A DNA stretch of 12,234 nucleotides from CAIWCD01 sp043782365. Its GTDB lineage: Bacteria; Myxococcota; Myxococcia; Myxococcales; 40CM-4-68-19. Both the position numbers and the translations under genes were made by a program. The stretch is taken from NCBI GenBank assembly GCA_043782365.1, contig JAYWAO010000359.1, positions 1 through 12,234 on the forward strand, read 5' to 3'. Below, in pieces: positions 6,029 through 12,234 of this stretch. The notes below the pieces were generated by a model. It had not been told where the DNA came from, did no database searches, and was given only the letters and a program-made list of their open reading frames with translations. The first letter of the stretch is position 1, and every line of letters begins with the position of its first letter.

Positions 6029-8563
6029 CTACCCCTCTCTCGCCGGGCTCCAGCGCGCACGCCACACCCAGAGCGCCGGGAGCGCCACCAGCGCGGCTCC
6101 CAGGCAGGTCAGCTCGCCGAGCACCGCCATCAGCCCGAACGAGAACAGCGCGCGGTTGTCGGCGACCAAGAGCGACGCGTAGCCGATGATGGTGGTGCAG
6201 GAGCAGAGCGCGATCGCCCCTCCCGCGCTCGCCACCGCCTGCGCCACCGCGCGCCCTCCCAACTGCTGGTGCCGCACGTAGAGGTTGACCGCGTAGTCGG
6301 CGCCGATCCCGAAGGTGATCGGGAGCACCACGAAGTTGACGAAGTTGACCTTCATCCCCAAGAGCCCCATCGCGCCGAAGAGCCAGAGCACACCGAGGAC
6401 GAGCGAGGCGATCACCCAGGCGGCGTCGCGCACCGAGCGCAGCAGCAGGATCACCAGCAGCGCCACCGCCGCGAAGCTGAGGACGGCGGCTCGCAGCCCG
6501 TCGTCGAGGATCGAGCCCACGATGTCAGCGACCAGGATCAAGGACCCAGCCACCCGCGCGCCCGGCACGGCCTCCTGGGCCACCGCGCGGACGCGGCGGG
6601 CGTGGGCGATCTGCCGCTTGCCCGCGTTCGCCGAGGCGTTGAGCGAAGGGGTCACCAGCACCAGCCGGCCGGTCCTCCCGTCGAGCTCGCGAAACGAGCT
6701 CCGCAGCCGCGCCGGGACCTCCTGCGAAGTCACGGGCACCAGCCTGGTGTCGCGCAAGAGGCGCTCCACCAGCGGCCGCTGCTCCACCGGGAGGCGCGCG
6801 ACCACCCCAGGCTCGAGGAGCGAAAAGAGCCCGCGCAGCGCGGCCAGCTTGCGCGGCTGCTCCGAGGGCACCAGCTTCTGCAGGCTGATCACCGAGTCGA
6901 TCGACGGGTCCGGCCCTTCGGCCTCGCGCTCGCGGTCCATCTCCTGCGAGACCTCCTCTGCCTGCTGCGGTGAGTCGACCAGCACCACCGAGGGCGACTG
7001 GTGCTCGCGCAGCACCGCGTTCATCTGATTGTTCCAGTGCGACGCGCCGTCGATCTCGCCGCGCCGGCTGGAGAGCTTGCTGAAGTCATACTCGAAGGGC
7101 TCGCGGACGAAGCGGACGGCGCCGGTGACCGCAAGGAGTGTGACCGCGGCGGTGGCCGCGAGGATGAGGCCCGTGCGGCGCTCGACCGCGCCGCCCAGCG
7201 CGCTCCCGAAGCCCCCCCTTCGCGGCGTCCGCGGCACCACCTGGACGCGCACCTCGAGCAGCGCCACCAGCGGCGGGAGGAAGAGGTAGGTCGCCAGCCA
7301 GCAGAGCACCATCCCGAGCCCGCCCATCAGGCCGAACTGGTTGAAGCCGCGGAAGCTGGTGGCGAGGAGCGACCCGTAGGCCGCCGCCGCGGCGCCGCTG
7401 GCCGCCAGCGTAGCGAGCCAGGTGCCGCCCAGGGCCTGGCCCAGCGCGCGCTCGACCCCGGCCCCGGCGCGCCGCTCGTCGAAGTAGCGCGCCAGCAGGA
7501 TGATGCCCGCGTTGATGCCGTTGCCGACGATGATGCTGCCGAGGAACGCCGTGTTGGGGTTGAGGTGGGGGATCACCTCGCGGCTCAGCGAGAACGTCGT
7601 GGCGGCGCCGAGGGCGAGCGGCGCCACCAGGAGCGGGATCGACCAGGGCGTGCGGTAATACAGGAGGAGCACCAGGCTCACCACGGCGAGCACCAGCGCG
7701 CTGGAGATGAGCAGGTCGCGGACGAGCGCTTCCTGCGCCTCCAGCACCTCCTTGACCTCGCCCCCGTAGCCGATCTCCAGCGGCGGGTCGAACGACCCGG
7801 GCCGCAGCGCGTCGACCTCGCGGCGCACCGCCTCGAGGAGCGCCTGGTCGGTCTCGATGCTGGCAGCGGCCGAGGGCGGGGAGACCAGCACGATCAGCGG
7901 CGAACCGCTGGCGGGCGCGAGGGTGCCGTGAGGGAAGCGGTCAACCTGCTCGAAGGCGAGGCGGAGGCCGTCGAGCGCCTTGCCGAGCGCGGGATCGTCG
8001 GCCGGCGCGGGCGCGGGCTCGACGTCGGGCGCATCGTCCAGGTCGACCGCCAGCGGGTTCAGGCGCGCCTTCTCGGCGTGCAGGCGCCGGGCGAGCCCGT
8101 CGCGGGCCTGCTCGAGCAGCGCGGCGTCGGCGAAGAGCGCGCCGTGGGCGGCGAAGAAGGCCTGCTCCTCACGCGCGTCGGAGCGCACCGCGCGCACCAG
8201 CGATGGCGGCAGGGCGCGCAGCCTCGCCGCCAGCGCGTCGACGAACTTCTCGCCTGCGGCGGGGTCGCCCGTCCGCACCACCACCGAGAGCTGCGCGAAT
8301 CCGCCCAGGCGCCGCTCCAGCTCTTCGGACGCGAGCGCCGCGGGAGCGTTCTGCGGCAACAGCTCGCGAAGGTCGGTGCGCAGGTCGGCATAGAGCCGCA
8401 CGGCGCCCGGGAGCGCGAGCAGGAGACCGAGCAGACCCAGCAGCGTGAGCCCGACGCACCAACGCGCGGAGAAGCGGGCGTACCAGGACCAGAACCGTGC
8501 GGCCGCGCCCGGCTCACCGGAGACGGCGCCGCTCCTCGCGAGCGGGTCGAGGGCGGACTGCAC
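6029..8563 (-). CDS. RND-superfamily exporter, MMPL/HpnN-like
   Basis: The 844-aa protein has the duplicated RND layout. TM1 is at about 36-53, followed by a large periplasmic loop (about 55-283) and a TM2-6 block (about 285-437). TM7 (about 465-482) leads to a second loop (about 483-680) and a TM8-12 block (about 683-835). The second half carries FGIGADY (751-757), with D756 as the likely proton-relay residue. The matching site in the first half is VGNGINA (346-352), without the Asp-Tyr pair. The overall pattern (GNGIN, LLARYFDERR, LATSFRGFNQFGLMGGLGM) recalls hopanoid/lipid transporters of the HpnN type and MMPL proteins, which move lipids to the outer membrane. The start is taken as GTG 8563, 2 nt after the flippase-like gene's TGA, with GGAG (8572-8575) 8 nt upstream. 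The open frame runs on past this start but overlaps the neighbouring gene. It is the last gene of the operon. Confidence 0.9.
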   Translation of the reverse strand: MQSALDPLARSGAVSGEPGAAARFWSWYARFSARWCVGLTLLGLLGLLLALPGAVRLYADLRTDLRELLPQNAPAALASEELERRLGGFAQLSVVVRTGDPAAGEKFVDALAARLRALPPSLVRAVRSDAREEQAFFAAHGALFADAALLEQARDGLARRLHAEKARLNPLAVDLDDAPDVEPAPAPADDPALGKALDGLRLAFEQVDRFPHGTLAPASGSPLIVLVSPPSAAASIETDQALLEAVRREVDALRPGSFDPPLEIGYGGEVKEVLEAQEALVRDLLISSALVLAVVSLVLLLYYRTPWSIPLLVAPLALGAATTFSLSREVIPHLNPNTAFLGSIIVGNGINAGIILLARYFDERRAGAGVERALGQALGGTWLATLAASGAAAAAYGSLLATSFRGFNQFGLMGGLGMVLCWLATYLFLPPLVALLEVRVQVVPRTPRRGGFGSALGGAVERRTGLILAATAAVTLLAVTGAVRFVREPFEYDFSKLSSRRGEIDGASHWNNQMNAVLREHQSPSVVLVDSPQQAEEVSQEMDREREAEGPDPSIDSVISLQKLVPSEQPRKLAALRGLFSLLEPGVVARLPVEQRPLVERLLRDTRLVPVTSQEVPARLRSSFRELDGRTGRLVLVTPSLNASANAGKRQIAHARRVRAVAQEAVPGARVAGSLILVADIVGSILDDGLRAAVLSFAAVALLVILLLRSVRDAAWVIASLVLGVLWLFGAMGLLGMKVNFVNFVVLPITFGIGADYAVNLYVRHQQLGGRAVAQAVASAGGAIALCSCTTIIGYASLLVADNRALFSFGLMAVLGELTCLGAALVALPALWVWRARWSPAREG

Positions 8564-8565
8564 GC

Positions 8566-9552
8566 TCAGGGCTCCGCTGCCGCGGGGAGCAGGACACCCT
8601 CCAGCAGGACCAGCGCCCCGGCGCAGCTGTTCGGCACGATCTGGACCAGGTGGTAGAGCACCATGAAGGCGAGCGCCGTCTCGGGCGCGGCCCCGAACTG
8701 GACGAGCGCGACCGCGCCGCCGCCCTCCATGGTGCCGACGTTTCCAGGCGTGGGGACCGCCATCGCGAGGTTGAAGGCCGTGAGCACGCCGAACGCCTCG
8801 ACGGGCCCCAGGTGCAGGCCGACTGCGCGCGCGGAGACGAGGACGACCAAGGCCTCCCAGAGCCACGGCAGCGGGCCGACCACCAACTCGAGCAAGAGCA
8901 GCCTCTTCCAGGTCTCGGGGTCGAACCCGGCGCGCAGCGCGCGGACCCACAGCCAGCCCCGCTGGCGGCCGATGCCGCTCCCCATCAGCGCGACCGCGGC
9001 GGTGAGGAAGAGCGCGGCCGCAGACATCGGGAGGACGGCGAGCAGGAGCGCGCGCGGTGGCGTGCCCATCAGGCAGACGATCGCGAACGCGCCCAGCCAG
9101 CCGAACTTGTCGCCGCACAGATCGACGACCTGCGTCCCGAGGATGCGCGCGGTGGAGGTGCCGGAGAGCGCGCCCACGTAACGCGCGCGCACGAGGTCCC
9201 CGCCGCGCGCGGGCAGGAACGCGTTGAACAGGTTGCCGATCGCCCGGCCGCGGCACGCCTGCCAGAGGGTGACGGGCGCTACGTTCCGCACCGCGATCCA
9301 CCAGCGCAGCGACTGCAGCGCGGTGAGCGCCAGCGCGCCGAAGGCGGCGAACACCAGCGGCCCTGCGTCTGCGCTGCGCAGCCGCCCGAGCAGGAGGGTG
9401 TAGCTGCCGCCCGAGAGGGTGAAGAGCGTGAAGACGAGGCCGATGCCCCCGGCGAGCCCGAGCAGCGCGAACAGGCGCGACCTGCGCGGGGCCCCGCTCG
9501 GGTGGTCGGTCGAGAGAGCACGTGGCCGGCTGCCGGCGGCGACGGTGGTCAC
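8566..9552 (-). CDS. flippase-like membrane protein, UPF0104 / lysylphosphatidylglycerol synthase TM family
   Basis: This 328-aa protein has about eight hydrophobic segments and the two family signatures. NAFLPARGGDLVRARYVGAL (110-129) is the 'lpaRgGDlvRa' motif. AVPTPGNVGTMEGGGAVALV (265-284) is the 'PtPGg.G..E' motif. Members of this fold include the membrane domain of MprF, which flips aminoacylated phosphatidylglycerol, and AglD/Agl-type proteins linked to lipid or glycolipid translocation. It has no soluble catalytic domain, so translocation of a lipid-like substrate is more likely than synthesis. The GTG start at 9552 overlaps the radical SAM stop by 4 nt (GTGA), which points to translational coupling. 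The stop is 2 nt before the RND exporter start. Its inner-membrane location, between a modifying enzyme and an exporter, fits a flip step in one pathway. The substrate is unknown. Confidence 0.87.
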   Translation of the reverse strand: MTTVAAGSRPRALSTDHPSGAPRRSRLFALLGLAGGIGLVFTLFTLSGGSYTLLLGRLRSADAGPLVFAAFGALALTALQSLRWWIAVRNVAPVTLWQACRGRAIGNLFNAFLPARGGDLVRARYVGALSGTSTARILGTQVVDLCGDKFGWLGAFAIVCLMGTPPRALLLAVLPMSAAALFLTAAVALMGSGIGRQRGWLWVRALRAGFDPETWKRLLLLELVVGPLPWLWEALVVLVSARAVGLHLGPVEAFGVLTAFNLAMAVPTPGNVGTMEGGGAVALVQFGAAPETALAFMVLYHLVQIVPNSCAGALVLLEGVLLPAAAEP

Positions 9553-10517
9553 ACGAGTCCGACGAACTCGGCGACGCGGCGCAGGTCTAGGGGCGCTTGC
9601 GGCTCGGCGCGGCAGGCGTCGAAGCACTTTCCGCAGCCGGAGCCCGGGTACTTGCGCGTGTCGAAGTCCTTGTAGTGGGCCACCGCCGGGAGCTCGGCGC
9701 AGGGCTGGACCATCCCCTTGGGCGAGACGTGGATCATCGTCTTGCCAGCTGGGCAGCCGCCGATCTCGCGCTTTTCGTAGAAGGTCGGGAGCGTGTCGAA
9801 GAAGTAGTCGGAGGTGAAGACGTTCCCCAGCTCGCGCTTGAGCTGCTTGATGCGCTGGCAGACGCGGCGGAACTCCTCCATCTTCGCGGCGTCGACGAAG
9901 TGCTTCTGGTTGCCGTTCTTCATGTCGTTGTAGCCAGAGAAGGCGATGTTCACGCCCCAGGAGTGGGCGAGCCGCACCAGGGGCTCGGCGTCGTGCATGT
10001 TGTCGAGCATCAGGATCGACGCGAGCGTGAAGACCTTGACCCCCTGCTGCACCATCTTGGGGAGCGTGGTCGAGAGCCTGCCAAAGAGGCCAGGGATGCC
10101 CCGCTCCTTGTCCTGCCGCTCGTCGGGATAGTTCATCGAGACGTTGATCTGGTGGACGCCCGCGCCGACCAGCTCCTTGATCTTCGCCTCGCTGAGGAAG
10201 CCGCCGTGGGTGAGCAGCGCCACGAAGCGGAAGCCCGGCACCGCGACGATCTGCTCGACGATGGGCACGAGGTCGCGCCGCAGCATCGGCTCGCCTCCCG
10301 TCAGCACCACCGCCAGCGGGTCGAACTTGCGCACCACGTCGGAGAAGTCGGCCATCTCGTCGCGGTCGGTGATCTTCCAATAGTCGCAGAAGTCGCAGCG
10401 GGCATTGCACCGCTTGGTGACCTCCAGGGACAGGGTCAGCAGGCGCTTGTTGAGGACGACATCGAGGAACTTTGCAGCGCCTCTGAACTTCTGGGCCGTC
10501 GACAATGCGAGCTTCAT
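9549..10517 (-). CDS. radical SAM protein with C-terminal SPASM/twitch-like cysteine cluster
   Basis: The 322-aa enzyme has the radical SAM cluster motif CNARCDFC (C37, C41, C44) in LEVTKRCNARCDFCDYW, and the SAM-binding GGEP motif at 74-77 (VVLTGGEPMLRRDL). The C-terminal part has five further cysteines: C255 (GGCPAGK), C273 (VQPCAELP), and C295, C298 and C302 (SGCGKCFDAC). With the intervening SPKGMVQPC segment this looks like a shortened SPASM or twitch domain holding one auxiliary Fe-S cluster. The reaction cannot be told from sequence. Family members modify peptides, lipids, sugars and cofactors. The start is ATG 10517, with GAAGGAG (10524-10530) 6 nt upstream. It is the first gene of the operon with the flippase-like protein and RND exporter, which makes a membrane or exported substrate likely. 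It does not resemble the hopanoid enzyme HpnH around its cluster motif. Confidence 0.9.
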   Translation of the reverse strand: MKLALSTAQKFRGAAKFLDVVLNKRLLTLSLEVTKRCNARCDFCDYWKITDRDEMADFSDVVRKFDPLAVVLTGGEPMLRRDLVPIVEQIVAVPGFRFVALLTHGGFLSEAKIKELVGAGVHQINVSMNYPDERQDKERGIPGLFGRLSTTLPKMVQQGVKVFTLASILMLDNMHDAEPLVRLAHSWGVNIAFSGYNDMKNGNQKHFVDAAKMEEFRRVCQRIKQLKRELGNVFTSDYFFDTLPTFYEKREIGGCPAGKTMIHVSPKGMVQPCAELPAVAHYKDFDTRKYPGSGCGKCFDACRAEPQAPLDLRRVAEFVGLV

Positions 10518-10523
10518 CTGGAG

Positions 10524-10530
10524 CTCCTTC
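10524..10530 (-). promoter_or_regulatory. Shine-Dalgarno sequence of the radical SAM gene
   Basis: On the - strand GAAGGAG lies 6 nt before the ATG at 10517. It is the best ribosome binding site in the window and supports this start. Confidence 0.7.
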
Positions 10531-10764
10531 GAAAGGCATGGGGCAACCAGCGCACCAAGCGTGAGTATGAGAACACGACTACCAACAAAGGCCCCTTATC
10601 GCGCAGCGACTCTACCACTCCAGGACACTGCCTAGGGCAAACGTGATTATCCATGGTCATTTGTTGCAGAGGCTTGTCGAAGTCATCCGGAAAGGCTGAT
10701 ACGTCCGGATATGAGTCCGCGCCATCCTTCCCGGTGGTGGTGCCCGACCTCGGGCGCTGGCTGC
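10531..10764. promoter_or_regulatory. low-GC spacer upstream of the radical SAM operon, probable control region
   Basis: Hand counting gives about 55% GC for 10531-10730, far below the flanking genes. On the - strand, GATAAT (10646-10651) and CATACT (10564-10569) are reasonable -10 hexamers, but neither has a good -35 at 16-18 nt. ATCCGG (10685-10690) and CCGGAT (10705-10710) form 6-bp arms around 14 nt and could be an operator or hairpin. A 48-codon open frame on the - strand (ATG 10660, stop at 10514-10516) crosses the region and overlaps the radical SAM start as ATGA. Its third-position GC is low (about 60%) and it lacks a Shine-Dalgarno, so I do not call it a gene. Confidence 0.5.
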
Positions 10765-10781
10765 GCTGAAGCGGCTTCAGC
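10742..10781 (-). terminator. two hairpins at the end of the acetyltransferase-like gene
   Basis: GCTGAAG (10765-10771) pairs perfectly with CTTCAGC (10775-10781) around CGG; this hairpin covers the TGA at 10777-10779. A second one, GCCCGA (10742-10747) with TCGGGC (10750-10755), has a very tight loop. Neither is followed by a T-run on the - strand. Together they may end or attenuate the upstream transcript before the radical SAM operon. Confidence 0.35.
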
Positions 10782-11820
10782 CTTTCGCGCTTGCGCCGAA
10801 GAGCATGGGCTCGAGCTTCCGATAGGCGCGGTCGGTGAGCCACGTCAGCGCGAACGTCATCGCGATGAGCAGCGCGAGCAAGCCGCAGTAGTGAGGCCAG
10901 TCTGCCTGGTCGCCCCAGAGCGCATGAAACGACAGCCCGCGCACTTGATAGAAGAGCAGCGACTCGTGCCAGAAGTACCCGGCGAGTGAGGACGTGCCGA
11001 AGACCTCCAGCAGCCAGATCGGCGCCGGGCGCAGCTTCTCCACGCCGAGCAAGAGGAGCGCGAGGCCCGCGACGTGCGTGAAGCGGCGCGCGCAGTTGGC
11101 CGGGTTGGTCACCCAGAAGTCGTGCGGGCCATAGAGCGCTTCAAAGAAGGGGGTCCAGTACCCGATGGCGAGCCCCGCCACGAGGATGCCCAGCAGCCAC
11201 AGCGCCGCCGCCCGCACGCCGCCTGCGGCCGTCGCCGCGCCCACCGCCGCGCCCAGGTAGACGTAGCCCGCCCACGGCAGGAGCGCGAAGGGCGAGTCCG
11301 TCTTGTGGGTGAGGAGGTGGCCGAAGAAGCCCGTCAGGTGCTCGCCGAGCGGAGCGATGCCGAACACCAGCGCGGCGAGGCCGAGCGCCACCCACGAGAG
11401 CGCGCGCGGCCGGGTGGCGAGCGCGGCGAGGATCGGCAGGGCGACCAGCAGCGAGAGGAAGATGCACATCAGGATGTCGATCCGCAGCAGCCACTTCGGC
11501 TCGCGAAAGATCGGAAACCACATCCAGGCCATCAGCGTGGCCACCGCGAAGACCTCGAAGAGGCGCCGCAGCGTCTTGCGGATCCGCGGCCAGCGCGCGC
11601 CCGGGGCCGCTGCCGCCCGCACCTGGGTGAGCGCCATCGCGAAGCCCGCGGCGAAGATGAACGAGGGCGCCACCAGCCCGTCGATCCACTGCAGCGTCTG
11701 GAAGCGCGGGCCGCTGCGGAGGCCGGGCAGCAGCAGCGACAGCGCGTGCGTCTGGATCATCACGAAGACGGCGATGCCGCGGAGCCAGTCGAAGGCGCGG
11801 ATGCGCTGGGTGTCTCGCAT
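10777..11820 (-). CDS. heparan-alpha-glucosaminide N-acetyltransferase-like membrane protein (DUF1624)
   Basis: The 347-aa protein has about ten hydrophobic segments and opens with RIRAFDWLRGIAVFVMIQTH (6-25). This is the hallmark N-terminal motif of the DUF1624/HGSNAT group of transmembrane acyltransferases, with H25 as the histidine candidate for acyl transfer. Other features fit the family: a re-entrant hydrophobic LVAPSFIFAAGFAMALTQV stretch (about 50-68) and FGTSSLAGYFWHESLLFYQV near the C-terminus. Human HGSNAT moves acetyl groups from cytosolic acetyl-CoA onto lumenal glucosamine. Bacterial relatives are mostly uncharacterised and may acetylate sugars or envelope glycans. The ATG at 11820 lies 10 nt after the stop of the CBS-domain gene, so the two are probably co-transcribed. 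No strong Shine-Dalgarno is visible in that short gap. Confidence 0.85.
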   Translation of the reverse strand: MRDTQRIRAFDWLRGIAVFVMIQTHALSLLLPGLRSGPRFQTLQWIDGLVAPSFIFAAGFAMALTQVRAAAAPGARWPRIRKTLRRLFEVFAVATLMAWMWFPIFREPKWLLRIDILMCIFLSLLVALPILAALATRPRALSWVALGLAALVFGIAPLGEHLTGFFGHLLTHKTDSPFALLPWAGYVYLGAAVGAATAAGGVRAAALWLLGILVAGLAIGYWTPFFEALYGPHDFWVTNPANCARRFTHVAGLALLLLGVEKLRPAPIWLLEVFGTSSLAGYFWHESLLFYQVRGLSFHALWGDQADWPHYCGLLALLIAMTFALTWLTDRAYRKLEPMLFGASAKG

Positions 11821-11830
11821 GGGCAGGGAC

Positions 11831-12234
11831 CTACCGGACAGCCACCCGCCCGCCCAGCCAGTCGATCAGGTCGATCTTGGTGAGGATGGCCGCCAGCTTG
11901 TCCCCATCCTTCACGATCGCCACGTGGTCGGTCGCGAACAATTCCTTGAGGCGCGACACGGGCGTCCGCAGCGTCACCACGCCCGCGAGCGGCTTCATCA
12001 CCGAGCGCAGGTCGTCCTCGAGCTTGAGGCGCCCGTCGAGCAGCGCGGTCAAGAGATCTACCTCGTGCACCATCGCGATCGGCTTGTCGCCCGGCTCGAT
12101 CACCGGCAGCTGAGAGATGCCGTGCAGCTTCATCAGATCGACCGCGTGGCGCGCCTTGTCAGTGGGCAGCACCGTGTACACCGGCGGCCGCCGCCCGCCG
12201 AGCAGATCGGCCACCGTGCCCAGCCGGTCGGCGG
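11831..12234 (-). CDS. CBS-domain pair, probable C-terminus of cystathionine beta-synthase (5' end outside window)
   Basis: Only the last 134 codons are visible and the frame stays open to the right edge. They encode two CBS motifs. The first is VYTVLPTDKARHAVDLMKLH with GISQLPVIEPGDKPIAMVHE and VDLLTALLDG. The second is SVMKPLAGVVTLRTPVSRLK, HVAIVKDGDKLAAILTKIDL and IDWLGG. Such a Bateman module binds adenosyl ligands. The ending (ILTKIDLIDWLGGR) and the HEVDLLTALLDG segment resemble the regulatory tail of bacterial cystathionine beta-synthases, which condense serine and homocysteine. The catalytic PLP domain would lie beyond the window, so a stand-alone CBS protein or another enzyme with a CBS tail is not excluded. 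The transsulfuration gene at 1786-2955 supports the cystathionine assignment. Confidence 0.75.
   Translation of the reverse strand, partial: ADRLGTVADLLGGRRPPVYTVLPTDKARHAVDLMKLHGISQLPVIEPGDKPIAMVHEVDLLTALLDGRLKLEDDLRSVMKPLAGVVTLRTPVSRLKELFATDHVAIVKDGDKLAAILTKIDLIDWLGGRVAVR

Noticed and set aside
7001..8656. 551-codon + strand frame opposite the RND exporter
   Set aside because: It is Glu/Arg/Gln-rich and antisense, with no recognisable domain.
8564..9301. Upstream extension of the RND exporter frame to about 1090 codons
   Set aside because: The extension overlaps the flippase-like gene and has no transporter motif. The GTG at 8563 has good spacing to GGAG and follows the upstream stop by 2 nt.
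9553..10539. Upstream extension of the flippase-like frame across the radical SAM gene
   Set aside because: It is out of frame with the recognised radical SAM protein and has no family resemblance. The GTGA overlap start at 9552 fits the operon.
10637..10655. Sigma-54-like promoter (TGG ... TTTGC) upstream of the radical SAM gene
   Set aside because: The GG-to-GC spacing on the - strand is 12 nt rather than the required 10, so it does not match the consensus.
1..12234. CRISPR arrays, tRNA/rRNA genes, insertion sequences
   Set aside because: I saw no regularly spaced repeats, no tRNA-like cloverleaf and no transposase motif or paired terminal repeats.

Overview
The window is a high-GC, gene-dense bacterial chromosome segment. 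Base composition, frequent GTG starts, a Uma2-family nuclease gene, a YjgR/HerA-like ATPase and reverse-transsulfuration genes suggest a Gram-negative deltaproteobacterial or Myxococcota-like host. The RND adaptor and RND exporter imply two membranes. The taxonomic guess is inference; no rRNA or marker gene is present. Two genes (1-1712) run on the + strand. Everything from 1786 to the right edge runs on the - strand.

Layout: (1) 1-1712 holds the 3' part of an RND-efflux periplasmic adaptor, truncated by the left edge, then a Uma2-family (DUF820) endonuclease-fold protein. (2) 1786-2955 is a PLP-dependent transsulfuration enzyme of the cystathionine gamma-lyase/gamma-synthase family, facing the Uma2 gene tail to tail. 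(3) 3071-4660 is a DUF853/YjgR HerA-like P-loop ATPase. (4) 4780-5874 is a LuxR-type regulator with a second HTH-like segment ahead of its C-terminal HTH. A strong hairpin lies over its stop codon. (5) 6029-10517 is a compact three-gene operon, transcribed right to left: a radical SAM protein with an extra C-terminal cysteine cluster, a UPF0104/flippase-like multi-pass membrane protein (GTGA overlap), and an HpnN/MMPL-like RND exporter (2-nt gap). (6) 10777-11820 is a heparan-alpha-glucosaminide N-acetyltransferase-like (DUF1624) membrane protein, 10 nt downstream of the C-terminal CBS-domain pair of a gene cut by the right edge, probably cystathionine beta-synthase.

The most interesting unit is the radical SAM / flippase-like / RND operon. 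It reads as a pathway that chemically modifies a substrate, possibly a lipid, moves it across the inner membrane and exports it. The parts resemble those of hopanoid loci (radical SAM HpnH, RND HpnN), but this radical SAM protein does not look like HpnH and no hopanoid cyclase is visible. Upstream is a 259-bp spacer of unusually low GC. It contains a 48-codon open frame whose stop overlaps the radical SAM start (ATGA) and which could be a leader peptide or a substrate peptide. The transsulfuration enzymes at the two ends are separated by about 9 kb of unrelated genes.
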